Assembly (NCBI RefSeq): GCF_028618595.1
Contig: NZ_JAQITE010000002.1
Span: 65,560 to 129,559, forward strand
Reading direction: 5' to 3'
DNA: 64,000 nucleotides
Source of the DNA: Bartonella sp. AU18XJBT
Lineage (GTDB): Bacteria > Pseudomonadota > Alphaproteobacteria > Rhizobiales > Rhizobiaceae
Shown: positions 31,421 to 41,277 of the stretch, one piece after another
How positions within the stretch are numbered: position 1 is the stretch's first letter
How the letters are laid out: each line of letters begins with the position of its first letter
Notes under the pieces: model-generated
What the model was told of the DNA's origin: nothing
The model's database searches: none
The model's input: the letters and a program-made list of their open reading frames with translations, nothing else
Made by a program: the position numbers and the translations under genes

Positions 31421-33349
31421 TTATTCATCATTGATATCATTTTTATTTTTAAAAATATCAGCATTTTTAGAGGTATTGGGGAGTAAATCAAGATCATTTT
31501 CTTCTTTATTCAGTCGAATATCGACAATTTTTGCTTCTGGGAAATGGTTGAGGATTTTCGCAATATCGGGATCTGTTTCTGCATTGGAAAAAAGAGTCTT
31601 TTGAATCGCTATACTTTCCTCCTGTAAGGTTGGTCCACCTCCTTCATTAACAAAACTTATTGTCCAGCGTTTTTCAGTCCATTGAGATATCTTTTTTTCT
31701 ATATCATGAGCAAGAAATTGTGGGGTATTTTCAGAAAGTCTTAAGGTAATATGCCCAGCTTCAAAAGAAACAGGATGAATAAATTCTTTAACAAGGAGTT
31801 TGAAAGGAGTGTCATTATGCTGTTCGGCTAATTGAACAATATCGTGCAAAGAATTAATCACTAGAGTTTTAGGTTGAGTAATCTTTTCTGTTGTTTGCGT
31901 AACAGAATGCGTTAAATTTGCACTCTTTTCAGAAAGATCAATAGATTGAGAAGTTTCAAGACTTTCTGTTACTTCTTGGGCTTTTGTGTTGTCAGGCGTT
32001 TTATTTTTAACTAAACTTTCCGGTTGTAAGGAATGATCTAATGGTTTTTTTAAATCTGATTGATCTGGTAATGTATTTGAAATGTTCGAGGAAGCATGGG
32101 CTTCGGCCATTGTTTCTTTTGTTATATTATTTGCATTTGTAGATTCTTGATGAGAAGAGTTTTTAACCAGTGTGAGAGATGTTTTTTCTTGCGTAAGCTT
32201 TTTTAAAGCTTCATCAAGAGTTGGTAAGTCAGCTGTGTGAGTAAGACGAATTAAAAGCATTTCAGCGGCTTGAAGCGGACGTGAAGTTTGATTAACTTCC
32301 TGTAAACCTTTGAGTAACATTTGCCAGTTTCGGGATAAAACAGGAACGGAAAGTTTTTTTGAAAAGTTTAAGCTTCTTAAACGTTGTTCTTCAGTCAGTG
32401 AGAAATCTTCCACTATTTCTGGTGTAAAACGTAAACGTGTAACCAGATGATTAAAATCGGCTAGTTCTGTCAATACAGTAAGAGGATCAGCACCTGCCTC
32501 ATATTGACTGCGTAATTCATGTAATGCATTGACAACATCGCCCTTCATGATAAATTCAAAAAGATCAATAATACGTGCTTGATCCGCTAATCCTAACATT
32601 GTACGCACCGCAATGGCATTGACATTGCCATTGCTATGGGCGATCGCTTGATCAAAAATGGATAATGCATCACGTGCAGATCCTTCTGCAGCACGGGCAA
32701 TCATAGAGAGTGCTTGATCTTCTACTTCTACCTTTTCATATTTCGCAATTTGGTGCAAATGTGCACTTAAAGTTTTTGATTCAATCCGTCGCAAATCAAA
32801 ACGTTGGCAACGCGAAAGGATTGTAATAGGAACTTTGCGAATTTCTGTTGTGGCAAAAATAAATTTCACATGGGACGGTGGTTCTTCAAGAGTTTTCAAT
32901 AAACCATTAAAGGCTTGTGTTGAGAGCATATGTACTTCATCAATAATATAAACCTTATAACGTGCAGAAACAGGACGATAGCGTATTTGTTCAATAATTT
33001 CACGAATATCATCAATGCCCGTATGAGAAGCGGCATCCATTTCTATAACATCAATATGGCGTCCTTCGATAATTTGTGTGCAATGTTCACCAAGAGAGTC
33101 CAATACGGTTGTCGGTTGGTCAATATCTTTTGTTTTATAATTAAGCGCACGTGCCAAAATACGTGCTGTTGTGGTTTTACCTACGCCACGAATCCCTGTT
33201 AACATCCACGCTTGTGCAATACGACCTTTTTCGAAGGCGTTGGTGAGAGTACGCACCATAGCTTCCTGACCAATGAGGTCAGAGAAGTTTTGAGGTCGAT
33301 ATTTACGAGCAAGAACACGATAGGCTGTTTCTACCGGTACATTTTCCAT
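31421..33349 (-). CDS. dnaX: DNA polymerase III subunits tau/gamma
   Basis: Clamp-loader ATPase of the replisome. The ATG at 33347-33349 ([19 protein letters not shown]), with GGA upstream, gives 642 residues; the TTG four codons earlier is less likely. Walker A is [18 protein letters not shown] near residue 50; Walker B is [10 protein letters not shown]; the SRC-containing sensor is [12 protein letters not shown]. The zinc-module cysteines of E. coli DnaX are reduced to one, as is usual in alphaproteobacteria. After domain III, an in-frame A AAA AAG heptamer at 32198-32204 precedes a -1 frame that stops 11 codons on. The tail is low-complexity, then the tau-specific C-terminus. Confidence 0.95.
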   Translation of the reverse strand: MENVPVETAYRVLARKYRPQNFSDLIGQEAMVRTLTNAFEKGRIAQAWMLTGIRGVGKTTTARILARALNYKTKDIDQPTTVLDSLGEHCTQIIEGRHIDVIEMDAASHTGIDDIREIIEQIRYRPVSARYKVYIIDEVHMLSTQAFNGLLKTLEEPPSHVKFIFATTEIRKVPITILSRCQRFDLRRIESKTLSAHLHQIAKYEKVEVEDQALSMIARAAEGSARDALSIFDQAIAHSNGNVNAIAVRTMLGLADQARIIDLFEFIMKGDVVNALHELRSQYEAGADPLTVLTELADFNHLVTRLRFTPEIVEDFSLTEEQRLRSLNFSKKLSVPVLSRNWQMLLKGLQEVNQTSRPLQAAEMLLIRLTHTADLPTLDEALKKLTQEKTSLTLVKNSSHQESTNANNITKETMAEAHASSNISNTLPDQSDLKKPLDHSLQPESLVKNKTPDNTKAQEVTESLETSQSIDLSEKSANLTHSVTQTTEKITQPKTLVINSLHDIVQLAEQHNDTPFKLLVKEFIHPVSFEAGHITLRLSENTPQFLAHDIEKKISQWTEKRWTISFVNEGGGPTLQEESIAIQKTLFSNAETDPDIAKILNHFPEAKIVDIRLNKEENDLDLLPNTSKNADIFKNKNDINDE

Positions 33350-33440
33350 GAATATTTCCAACTTCGAAGTTTTTTATGCGTACATTTTGATATACAAAAG
33401 CATAGATCAATACTGTAGTCTCATATAAAAGGATTTTTTC

Positions 33441-33473
33441 TTAATCAAATTATTTATAGGATAATTTGATTAA
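33441..33473. repeat. Perfect 13-bp AT-only inverted repeat
   Basis: TTAATCAAATTAT, a 7-nt loop and ATAATTTGATTAA form a perfect palindrome between ffs and dnaX. It is not followed by a clean T-run on either strand, so a classical terminator is doubtful; an operator is possible. Confidence 0.5.
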
Positions 33474-33573
33474 AAATAATCAAACCCCTTCATTTGCTGC
33501 ATACAAATGCCGCTCTGAAGATTAAAAATACCTCGCTAAAAGACAGCATAAAAAATAATTTCTTCAGCAAAAT

Positions 33574-33672
33574 AGGAGGCTGGAACGATGACCCGTACCA
33601 GAACTCGTTGGAGCTGCTTCTTTCCAGACCTGACCCAGTTGGCGAGTAGTTCGTCCACCACCAACCTCCCAA
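33574..33672 (-). ncRNA. ffs: 4.5S / signal recognition particle RNA, small bacterial type
   Basis: RNA core of the SRP; binds Ffh and targets nascent inner-membrane proteins to the translocon. On the minus strand the domain IV hallmark reads GGTCAGGTCTGGAAAGAAGCAG, matching the conserved GGUCAGG...GGAA...AGCAG loop of 4.5S RNA. The ends pair: GGGAGGTTGG at the 5' end with CCAGCCTCC at the 3' end. The length of about 99 nt suits the small bacterial class. It is upstream of dnaX, a frequent place for ffs in alphaproteobacteria. End positions are approximate. Confidence 0.93.
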
Positions 33673-33675
33673 GTT

Positions 33676-33704
33676 CATATTGTCGATTTGGAATGAAAAA
33701 TCAA
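33676..33704 (-). promoter_or_regulatory. Probable ffs promoter
   Basis: On the minus strand TTGATT (33699-33704) is separated by 17 bp from AATATG (33676-33681), about 5 bp before the predicted RNA 5' end. Spacing and position fit a housekeeping promoter. Confidence 0.5.
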
Positions 33705-35205
33705 GCTCAGAAACGAAAAATATCTTAAGAACGATGAAGAATTTTCTTTTGTGTTTAATTTATTGACATATAAACAACAAAGAGACTGTGGATTTATCAG
33801 TTTTCATAACAGTAGCTCTTTATATTTATTTGGTATGAAGATATTTGCTCTCTTAGGATAATTTGAATGTATAATTATTTTCATTCGCTGCAATATGTAA
33901 GAGTTTTAAGGTAGATACGTTTGTTCTAAAACTTACGAAATTGAACCATCAAAAATTTACAACAGTCAAAGAAGCAAATAAAGCAGATAGATCATGTAAT
34001 TGGCTAACATTCGAAAATTAGGGGGGAAGAGTGCTATTTAAATAATTATAAATATAGCTTTAATGGTGTTGCTTCTCTCACAAAAAAACAGAACATCTCA
34101 AACAGAATAACTTAATGTTGTACATTCACAGGCTTTTTAAAGAGCTATTGCTCAATACTCTATTTCAAACCCCGCTCGTAATAGTATACATGCTTCCCTT
34201 AAGGTATAAATCCCTTCCCTTGAGGTATAAATCCATTGTGCACTATCCTCTTTATGCTTAATAAAAGTAGACATTGAGCCCTCATACTATTTAACAAACC
34301 CCAATGTTGTGATCCCTTGCACTTGAGAGGCTTTATAAGAAGCATTTTATTCCTTTTTTTAATCGTTTTTACTCACACACCATTCCCATTTGTAACTTTC
34401 AAGGAAACGATTTTAATTGATTTAATATGAAAATAAATAATTTATCATGATGGTTCAATAACTTATAAAGTTACCCTTTGTTGCTATAGTGAATGAGAAT
34501 ATCAAATACGTAATATTTTTTCTTTTAACATATATTAAATATTGAGTAGATGTTATCGCTTTTTTTCTTGAGTTTTTATTCCCTTAATTATTAATAAACA
34601 TTGATTTGTTGTATATTCCAGAGGGATAAACGTATGGGCTCTTCTTATTTGAGAAAAGATTTCATATATTTTTCAAGGGGCTGTACTCATGCAAGAGAAG
34701 ATGCAACACTAAGAGCTATAGAATAAGGCAATACTGGTTTTATAAACTTGGATGAATATGATTTAAAATAGAATGTAGTTTCTAGCACAAAGAGCACTGA
34801 AAAATGTACTGAAGGTTGTTCGTATGGATCGCAGTGACGCGCTTGTATTTGGAATAGCTCTATTCATTTTTCTAATTTATTCTATTAGGCAAAATGAGAA
34901 ACATGCCTATAGACAAAAATGTTACTTCTTTTCTTAATCTAAGTGATTTATGTAAATGCGTTCTATAACGCTTTAAGCTGAATCTATTATAGAGGCAGAA
35001 CTTGTTTTACTAATTTAAAAATGAGTCTGATTGTAGAGAATACAGAACAATTTAAATTGCTGAAAAAATTCTTTAAATATTGATTTTATATATCTATAAA
35101 AAAGCCTTCCCACAAATCCAGCTTTAATAATTCATTACGCCAGATTTTGAAAAAACAAAAAACAGGATAATTGTACTGAAGCTTAGATGTTGATGAGAAA
35201 TATTA
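33705..35205. other. 1.5-kb non-coding stretch
   Basis: AT-rich and without any frame that looks like a gene on either strand. It contains one family A repeat (34080-34460). The rest, 34460-35205, shows no recognisable structure; it may be decayed coding DNA. Confidence 0.5.
34080..34460 (+). repeat. Repeat family A, copy with internal 21-bp duplication
   Basis: It starts with AAACAGAACATCTCAAACAG, then follows the family through CTTTATGCTTAATAAAAG, a GCATTTTATTCC-like segment, TTTTTACTCACAC and ATTTGTAACTTTCAAGG. Internally, 34193-34213 and 34214-34234 are a 21-bp tandem duplication with one mismatch. Confidence 0.65.
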
Positions 35206-35610
35206 TTAGAAATCTCCAGCATCACAATCTATTCCAGTAACGTTTTCCTTAGTAATATTTTTAAAAGTATAATATCCTGATGAAGGGAAACCTATATCGA
35301 GGGATTTTACATCTTTGAGCGTAAAGATCTTATATTCTTTATCATGTATTATGTTCTTTTCATCGTCTGCAACGATGTGTAGTCTTTCTACGTCAGAAGG
35401 AGATGAGTATGATAAAGTAAAGGATACTTTTTCAGGTTTAAATGCTTCGCAACCATATTCAGCACCTTGCTCGATTGTATCGGGTGCACCAATTGTAACG
35501 GTTTCATTTGGCGCAAAATTCCATTCTCTCTCGCCAAATCCAGCAAACACAACAGTAGAGTAGGTGAGAATATTTGCAGTTAATAATCCTTGCATGAAGA
35601 TTTTTTTCAT
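35206..35610 (-). CDS. Orphan secreted protein of unknown function
   Basis: A 134-residue protein beginning at ATG 35608-35610, with a strong AAAAGGAGA ribosome site. The first 23 or so residues (MKKIFMQGLLTANILTYSTV, then VFA) make a Sec signal peptide cleaved after Ala. The mature part is acidic and rich in strand-forming residues, with two cysteines (EYGCEAF and GIDCDAGDF) that could form a disulfide in the periplasm. No family is recognised. It is flanked by non-coding DNA on both sides, so it stands alone. The good start, signal peptide and intact frame argue that it is expressed. Confidence 0.7.
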   Translation of the reverse strand: MKKIFMQGLLTANILTYSTVVFAGFGEREWNFAPNETVTIGAPDTIEQGAEYGCEAFKPEKVSFTLSYSSPSDVERLHIVADDEKNIIHDKEYKIFTLKDVKSLDIGFPSSGYYTFKNITKENVTGIDCDAGDF

Positions 35611-36172
35611 TATCTTCTCCTTTTTGAACAAAATGAATCATAAATCAGATTTTATAAATAGGAAAATCCAAACGTAATTCAAAAAACAGGGTTAAACAGC
35701 ATTTTCTAGCTTTATAAAAAGCACGTTGAAAATTATTTAAATTCAAGAGATTTAAAGACCTGTTGTCTCAATATACTCTGATGATAAGTTAAATTGTTTT
35801 TATGAGCTAATTTAGAAGTTCGTTATCTTTATTAGGATAAACTGTTAGAGGAAATGATTATGTTTTCTTAAGAATCTTTCTTTGAGATGAAGGGAAATGG
35901 ATGATACAAGTGCTTTCATTTTCGATTATTGCTTTTCTTCATATAGGTTTTTGTACGTGTTGAATTACTGTTTACCATAATGTAAATTGTCAAAAAACAT
36001 TATCGAAGCAATTTATATATTCTGTTAGCGGATATTATTATTCTTTTTCTGTTTTAGCCTCATGATAAAGCGCGTTTTGCACAGGAAAACGAGTTTCTCC
36101 AAGACACATTGCATTATAGGATTTTAGGATATCCTTCGGTATCAGCAAAGAATGATGGCAGTTTAATTGCTT
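35611..36172. other. Non-coding gap, nothing recognised
   Basis: About 560 bp of AT-rich DNA between the start of the orphan secreted gene and the stop of pheA. I see no gene, repeat copy or clear hairpin. Confidence 0.5.
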
Positions 36173-37036
36173 TTATATATACGATGCTCGATCGTTTTGT
36201 GCTGGATAAGTACCGATAATACGCAGTTCTGCAGAAAAGAAAGATAATTCTTCTAAGGCAAGTTTCATCATCGGGTCTTCAGGATGTCCTTCAATATCAA
36301 CAAAAAATTGTGTTGCATTGAAATTTCCACCAATTTGATAGCTTTCTAATTTTGTCATATTGATACCATTCGTTGCAAATCCTCCCATAGCTTTATAGAG
36401 AGCAGCGGGGACATTGCGCACTCGAAAAAGAAGGCTGGTGATGATTTTTTCGCCATTTTGAGGTTTGGGAACATGTCGTTTGAAGCGTGAAAGGATGACA
36501 AAACGGGTAATATTATGAGGGTTATCTTCAACATCTCTTTCAAGAATATCAAGTCCATAGAGTTCTGCTGCGATCAGAGGAGCTAAGGCAGCCTGTGAAC
36601 GTTTAGCATTTTTTTTAATAAATTTTGCAGCTCCAGCAGTGTCAGCCGAAACAACGGGTTTCCAACCGTTGTTTCGTATGATTTTTCGGCATTGTGCAAG
36701 GGCATGCGTATGGCTGTGGACGGTTTTAATTTCGTCATATGTAACGCTGGGCAAAACCATTAATTGAAAATGGATAGGTAAAAAATATTCATCAATAATA
36801 TAAAGAGATGATTGCGGTAAAAGATGATGAATGTCTGCAACGCGTCCCGCAAGAGTATTTTCAATAGGGATCATAGCAAGATCAGCTTGGCCACTTTCCA
36901 CTAAATTAAGGGCGTCTTCGAAAGTAGCAGAGGGAACAGCATCCATATTGGGGAACATATTGGAGCAAGCAATATGGGAATTAGCGCCGTATTCTCCTTG
37001 GAAAGAAATTTTATTGGTTTGTTGAATTATTTTCAT
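36173..37036 (-). CDS. pheA: Prephenate dehydratase
   Basis: Converts prephenate to phenylpyruvate in phenylalanine synthesis. The 287-residue monofunctional enzyme (no chorismate mutase domain) has the PDT domain, with [12 protein letters not shown] at the start and the catalytic TRF in NITRFVIL near residue 180. A C-terminal ACT domain ([21 protein letters not shown]) binds phenylalanine for feedback control in the family. The ATG overlaps the kdsB TGA by 4 bp. Confidence 0.95.
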   Translation of the reverse strand: MKIIQQTNKISFQGEYGANSHIACSNMFPNMDAVPSATFEDALNLVESGQADLAMIPIENTLAGRVADIHHLLPQSSLYIIDEYFLPIHFQLMVLPSVTYDEIKTVHSHTHALAQCRKIIRNNGWKPVVSADTAGAAKFIKKNAKRSQAALAPLIAAELYGLDILERDVEDNPHNITRFVILSRFKRHVPKPQNGEKIITSLLFRVRNVPAALYKAMGGFATNGINMTKLESYQIGGNFNATQFFVDIEGHPEDPMMKLALEELSFFSAELRIIGTYPAQNDRASYI

Positions 37037-37764
37037 GCTAAAATCCCACGAACTCTATCGAGATCATGTTGTGTGTCTACGCCTAAGGGAATTGTATCGA
37101 CTATTTCCACATCGATACGCATATTGTTTTCTAATGCACGTAATTGTTCAAGTTTTTCACGCATCTCAAGTGTAGAGGGTTTGAATGATACAAATTTCTC
37201 AAGTGCTTCGCGCCGATAAGCGTATATTCCAATATGGTGATAAAGAGGACCATCTCCATAAGGTGCTGTGGCGCGCGTAAAATAAAGAGCACGAAGGCGA
37301 TTTTGAGAAAGCGGTGTACCAATGATTTTGACGACATTGGGATCTCTTTTTTCATTTTCTTCAATGATTTGAGCACCCAAGGTTGCAATATCAGTAAAGC
37401 TATTTTCTAAAGGGCGTAAAGCATGAATGATTTCACGAGGCATTATTGTTGGTAAGTCACCTTGTATATTTAAAATGGTATTGTAACGTTGTTCCGGATC
37501 AATACGCATCAAAGCTTCATAAATACGATCAGATCCAGATTTATGATCGCCTCGTGTTATGATACATTCATGCCCATAATCTGCAACAGCTTTAGCGATA
37601 TCATTATGATCTGTTGCAACGATTGTACGCCCTATTGCAGCTTTTTTGGCTTGTTCTGCGACATGAACAATCATCGGTTTTCCGCCAATTTCAGCGAGAG
37701 CTTTTTGAGGAAGACGGGTTGAGCCTATACGGGCAGGAATAAGAATAATTGGTTCAAGAGTCAT
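37033..37764 (-). CDS. kdsB: 3-deoxy-manno-octulosonate cytidylyltransferase
   Basis: Activates Kdo as CMP-Kdo for lipopolysaccharide inner-core synthesis. The 243-residue product starts with the nucleotidyltransferase motif [20 protein letters not shown] and has the conserved NIQGDLPTI metal-site segment near residue 100. It is upstream of and overlaps pheA, a pairing common in Rhizobiales, and is divergent from cycM. Confidence 0.96.
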   Translation of the reverse strand: MTLEPIILIPARIGSTRLPQKALAEIGGKPMIVHVAEQAKKAAIGRTIVATDHNDIAKAVADYGHECIITRGDHKSGSDRIYEALMRIDPEQRYNTILNIQGDLPTIMPREIIHALRPLENSFTDIATLGAQIIEENEKRDPNVVKIIGTPLSQNRLRALYFTRATAPYGDGPLYHHIGIYAYRREALEKFVSFKPSTLEMREKLEQLRALENNMRIDVEIVDTIPLGVDTQHDLDRVRGILA

Positions 37765-37868
37765 TGTAAGATTCCAAATGTCATCTGTGATGCATTTATG
37801 ATGTTGTGTGTTATAAAGAAAAAGCTTAAACTAAAAATGGTAATGAAACCGTGAATATTTGAGTTTTT

Positions 37869-38432
37869 ATGAATCGCCTGAGATTTATTTATTTTATTTG
37901 TGCTTGTTTATGTGTACTGGTCATTATTGTGGGGATTTTCACACTCAGCAATATCATTTACGATCATCCTACATCAGTCCAATATTATCATACAATTGCC
38001 AAGAATGATACATTTAAAGAAAAACAAAAAGCACCTGATTTTTCCCTATCACTAAATAGCCGTCTTCAACAAGGAAATTTTGAAAATGGCCGTAAAATTT
38101 TTCGCCAATGTGCCATATGCCATACTTCTGGACGCAATGAAGCAGGGCGTGTTGGTCCAGTTCTTTGGGAGATTGTTAACCGCCCTTTGGCATCAGCAGC
38201 AGGTTTTGCTTATTCACGGGCATTGCGTGCTCATTTTGATCAAAAATGGGATTTTGTAACGTTAGATCGTTATTTACACTCTCCACGTGAAGCTTTTCCT
38301 GGGACCATTATGTCTTTTCGTGGAATTAAAAATGACCAAGATCGTGCCGATCTTTTGCTTTATTTACGCAGTTTATCCGATCATCCTGTTCCTTTACCAA
38401 TGGATAATAATAAAGCGAAAGAGCCAAATTAA
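37869..38432 (+). CDS. cycM: Membrane-anchored cytochrome c (CycM-like)
   Basis: Class I c-type cytochrome that passes electrons toward the terminal oxidase. The 187-residue protein has one N-terminal hydrophobic anchor (about residues 6-28), a linker, and a haem domain with CAICH (CxxCH) near residue 79. GTIMSF near residue 152 probably supplies the axial methionine. The stretch GPVLWEIVNRPLASAAGFAYS is typical of the family. It is divergent from kdsB, as in other Rhizobiales. Confidence 0.92.
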   Translation: MNRLRFIYFICACLCVLVIIVGIFTLSNIIYDHPTSVQYYHTIAKNDTFKEKQKAPDFSLSLNSRLQQGNFENGRKIFRQCAICHTSGRNEAGRVGPVLWEIVNRPLASAAGFAYSRALRAHFDQKWDFVTLDRYLHSPREAFPGTIMSFRGIKNDQDRADLLLYLRSLSDHPVPLPMDNNKAKEPN

Positions 38433-39083
38433 CTTATATCATAGATGTTAATTTTAGAAAGAAGTCTGATTTTTTTTGTAATTTTAGTTTTACGGTTATC
38501 AAAAGAGCTCTCATTGATGTTTTGTTAGGGAAACGCTCCTCACGCAAAACAGAACACATTTAACGTTGCATATTTACGCGCTTGTTTTAAAGAGATCTTT
38601 TATAAAAATGTACTCTTTATGCTGTCATCTGCAGATTGGTTTTTAAGATTTGTTTGCTTCACTTTTTCTACATATGCTTGTCTGTGAAATTATTGTTCAA
38701 GGATTATCAATTCATGAGCCGCAGCTTTCTGTTTCTGAACGCAATAATTATGTAATTAAAGCTCTCCATGAGGTTTATCTTAATCCTTCTATACACCATG
38801 TATTTTTCTTATGAACAGAGACTATTGATTGTTCTTATACGTGCAATAATCCTAAACTGCATTTTATGATGCTTGATGAATAGACGTTTCCTCTTGAAGT
38901 TAGAGGTGTAGATACAAATCATTGACCTTTTATAGTATCGATCACTAAAATATGACTTAGATTAATTATTTATAGGTTATGGTTTGAAGTAAGTACTTTC
39001 ATGTGAGGCAATTTTTATGTGTGAATAGTAAAATAGTTGAATAGAGTTCTGCTGATTGTATTTTTATCTACTTCGAAAATTTT
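38433..39083. other. Non-coding gap with truncated family A repeat
   Basis: There is no supported gene. 38530-38620 is the proximal end of family A. A 46-codon plus-strand frame at 38674-38814 (MLVCEIIVQGLSIHEPQL) has no ribosome site and is probably a remnant or chance. The rest shows nothing. Confidence 0.45.
38530..38620 (+). repeat. Repeat family A, truncated proximal copy
   Basis: CTCCTCACGCAAAACAGAAC, then a TTGCATATTTACGCGCTTG stretch and TTTTAAAGAGAT match the proximal end of the copies at 53, 55 and 61 kb. The match fades after about 90 bp. Confidence 0.6.
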
Positions 39084-39300
39084 TTACACAAGAATACTAA
39101 TGGCAGCTAAGTTTGCACGAGTCTCTGTCCATTTATAGACGATGACATGAAATTATGTTGATAATTCATTATAGAGAATTATTTTTTCACAAACGGTTTT
39201 CCATATTTGTGATAAATAATTTTCATTAGTTACAGCGTTTCGATGACTTATGACAAAACATCAGTATTTCACGTATTGCAAGAGTGCCAAAATTATTAGG
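39084..39300 (-). pseudogene. Decayed partial tandem copy of the moeB/thiF 3' end
   Basis: Translated on the minus strand in shifting frames, this stretch mirrors the C-terminal part of the neighbouring E1-like gene. Fragments corresponding to GTLQAMEVIK, TNIGEPLVGKILLYNGLL and FNIITYKR of the intact protein are visible here as GTLAIREIL, KIILYNELS and FHVIVYKW, interrupted by stops and frame shifts. The order of the pieces is the same. It starts about 13 bp beyond the stop of the intact copy, so a partial tandem duplication that later decayed is the simplest reading. Confidence 0.55.
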
Positions 39301-39313
39301 AGAGGGGACATAA

Positions 39314-40108
39314 TCATGATTCTCCAGGCTTCTTAATAACTATGGCATTTTCTTTATGATTTGAGCGTTTATAAGTAATAATATTAAATTGCGCTAATAA
39401 TCCATTATAGAGAAGAATTTTTCCTACTAATGGCTCTCCGATGTTTGTGATCATTTTAATAACTTCCATTGCTTGTAGGGTTCCAATAACACCAGGTAAA
39501 ACACCGATGATTCCAGTTTCAGCGCATGTTGGGATAGTTCCGTGAGCCGGAGGGGTGGGAAATAAGTCGCGATAGTGAGGATTATTGTCTTTATACGGCA
39601 TAAGGACGGTTAATGAGCCATTAAAACGTTCTACAGCACCACTTATTAAAGGTTTTTTGCATTGGGCAGCGTGATCAGCAAGAAGATAGCGTGTCGTAAA
39701 ATTATCACTTCCATCAACAATGATGTGGTAAGCATTGAGCAGTTTACCCACATTACTTTTATCTAAGCGTAGAGTGTGTTTTTCAACTACAACATGGGGA
39801 TTTATTGCTTTTATAGTGGTTTCAGCACTGTCTGTTTTGCTTTTGTTTATTGCATTTGTTTTATGAATAACTTGGCGTTGTAAATTGGAAAGTGAAACGA
39901 TGTCGTTATCCACAATTCCAAGGGTTCCAACACCTGCAGCAGCCAAATAGGTTAAGACAGGAGCACCAAGACCACCTGCACCCACAACAAGAACACGTGC
40001 TTTTTTTAGCTTTTGTTGCCCTGCACCACCAATCTCAGGCAAAATGATGTGACGTGCATAGCGTTCGATTTCTTTGTTATTTAATTTTATATCTGTTTCT
40101 TGTGTCAT
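39314..40108 (-). CDS. MoeB/ThiF/HesA-family E1-like adenylyltransferase
   Basis: Adenylates the C-terminal glycine of a ubiquitin-like sulfur carrier (MoaD or ThiS) for molybdopterin or thiamine synthesis. The 264-residue product has the Rossmann nucleotide loop VLVVGAGGLGAPVLTYLAAAG (about residues 39-59), the R-finger region LSNLQRQVIH and the catalytic-type Cys in TCAETGIIGVLPG. The zinc-binding cysteine pairs of MoeB are missing: the usual CYRCLFP reads HYRDLFP, and the C-terminal CxxC is absent. Which carrier it serves cannot be told; no moa or thi gene lies in the window. Confidence 0.88.
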   Translation of the reverse strand: MTQETDIKLNNKEIERYARHIILPEIGGAGQQKLKKARVLVVGAGGLGAPVLTYLAAAGVGTLGIVDNDIVSLSNLQRQVIHKTNAINKSKTDSAETTIKAINPHVVVEKHTLRLDKSNVGKLLNAYHIIVDGSDNFTTRYLLADHAAQCKKPLISGAVERFNGSLTVLMPYKDNNPHYRDLFPTPPAHGTIPTCAETGIIGVLPGVIGTLQAMEVIKMITNIGEPLVGKILLYNGLLAQFNIITYKRSNHKENAIVIKKPGES

Positions 40109-40195
40109 AAATTTTCTCTTGTCATAGTTCTTTTATTGTTTACTAAGTTTATGGTGCATAGACCAGTCTGCTTTTAGGATAGGGAGGATTTATTT

Positions 40196-41134
40196 ATGAA
40201 AATTGCTATTCAGATGGATCATATTTCAACAGTTCGGATTCAAGGAGATACGACATTTTCACTCGCTTTAGCAGCACAAGAACGTGGACATTCTCTCTTT
40301 CATTATACACCAGATCGTTTATCTCTGTGCGATGGTTGTGTGATTGCACGATTAGAGCCATTGATTGTACATGATAAAGAGGGAAGCCACTATCAATTAG
40401 AAAAGCCTGTTCGCACGGAATTAACAGATATGGATGTGGTTCTTTTACGACAAGATCCACCTTTTGATCTCAATTATATTACAACGACACATTTGTTAGA
40501 ACGTATTCATCCTAAAACACTTGTTGTGAATGATCCGGCATGGGTACGCAACAGTCCAGAAAAAATTTTTGTTACTGAATTTTCTGATCTGATGCCAGAA
40601 ACATTAATTACCAAAGATATTGAAGAAATAACAGCTTTTAGAGAGACATTTGGCGATATTATTGTTAAACCACTTTATGGAAATGGGGGCGCTGGTATTT
40701 TTTATTTAAAACAAGATGATCGCAATTTAGCATCATTGTTGGAAATGTTTACAGAAATTTATCACGAACCTTTTATTGTTCAGCGCTATTTAGAGGCAGT
40801 ACGAAAAGGAGATAAAAGGATTATTTTGCTTGATGGTACACCTGTTGGAGCTATTAATCGAATTCCGACTGAAACAGATGTGCGCTCTAATATGCATGTT
40901 GGAGGTCGTGCGGAAAATGTTGAGTTAACAAAACGTGATTATGAGATTTGTGAACGCATTGGTCCAGCCTTAAAGCAACGTGGTCTTCTTTTTGTGGGGA
41001 TTGATGTGATCGGAGATTATATAACAGAAATTAATGTGACGTCTCCTACGGGAATTCGTGAAATTAAACGCTTCTGCGGTACAGATGTTGCTCATTTGTT
41101 TTGGGATGTTATTGAGTTCAGGCGTTCAAATTAA
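40196..41134 (+). CDS. gshB: Glutathione synthetase
   Basis: ATP-grasp ligase that joins glycine to gamma-glutamylcysteine. The 312-residue length matches the bacterial enzyme. Markers are the N-terminal [27 protein letters not shown], the ATP-grasp loop [13 protein letters not shown], and the C-terminal [13 protein letters not shown] metal/ATP segment. It is divergent from the E1-like gene and ends in a hairpin terminator. Confidence 0.96.
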   Translation: MKIAIQMDHISTVRIQGDTTFSLALAAQERGHSLFHYTPDRLSLCDGCVIARLEPLIVHDKEGSHYQLEKPVRTELTDMDVVLLRQDPPFDLNYITTTHLLERIHPKTLVVNDPAWVRNSPEKIFVTEFSDLMPETLITKDIEEITAFRETFGDIIVKPLYGNGGAGIFYLKQDDRNLASLLEMFTEIYHEPFIVQRYLEAVRKGDKRIILLDGTPVGAINRIPTETDVRSNMHVGGRAENVELTKRDYEICERIGPALKQRGLLFVGIDVIGDYITEINVTSPTGIREIKRFCGTDVAHLFWDVIEFRRSN

Positions 41135-41152
41135 TTTATTTGACAGAGGACC

Positions 41153-41190
41153 AAAACATGGTTTTAAAAAAATGATCCATGTTGCTTTTT
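41153..41190 (+). terminator. Rho-independent terminator after gshB
   Basis: AACATGG and CCATGTT pair across a 15-nt AT-rich loop, followed by GCTTTTTTA. Confidence 0.65.
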
Positions 41191-41277
41191 TATATTTGTT
41201 ATGTTGCAAATGTGAACTACAATGACTGTATGATATAAATTAAGAGGCTTTGTCCTCAATTTTTAGGGAGTTTATAG

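Noticed and set aside
38674-38814. 46-codon frame between cycM and the E1-like gene
   Set aside because: No ribosome site, no recognised family, and it lies in a decayed region; could be a remnant but is not supported as a gene.
41221-41277. Possible Pho box upstream of pstS
   Set aside because: CTGTATGAT is only a partial match to one half-site, with no second half-site at the proper spacing.
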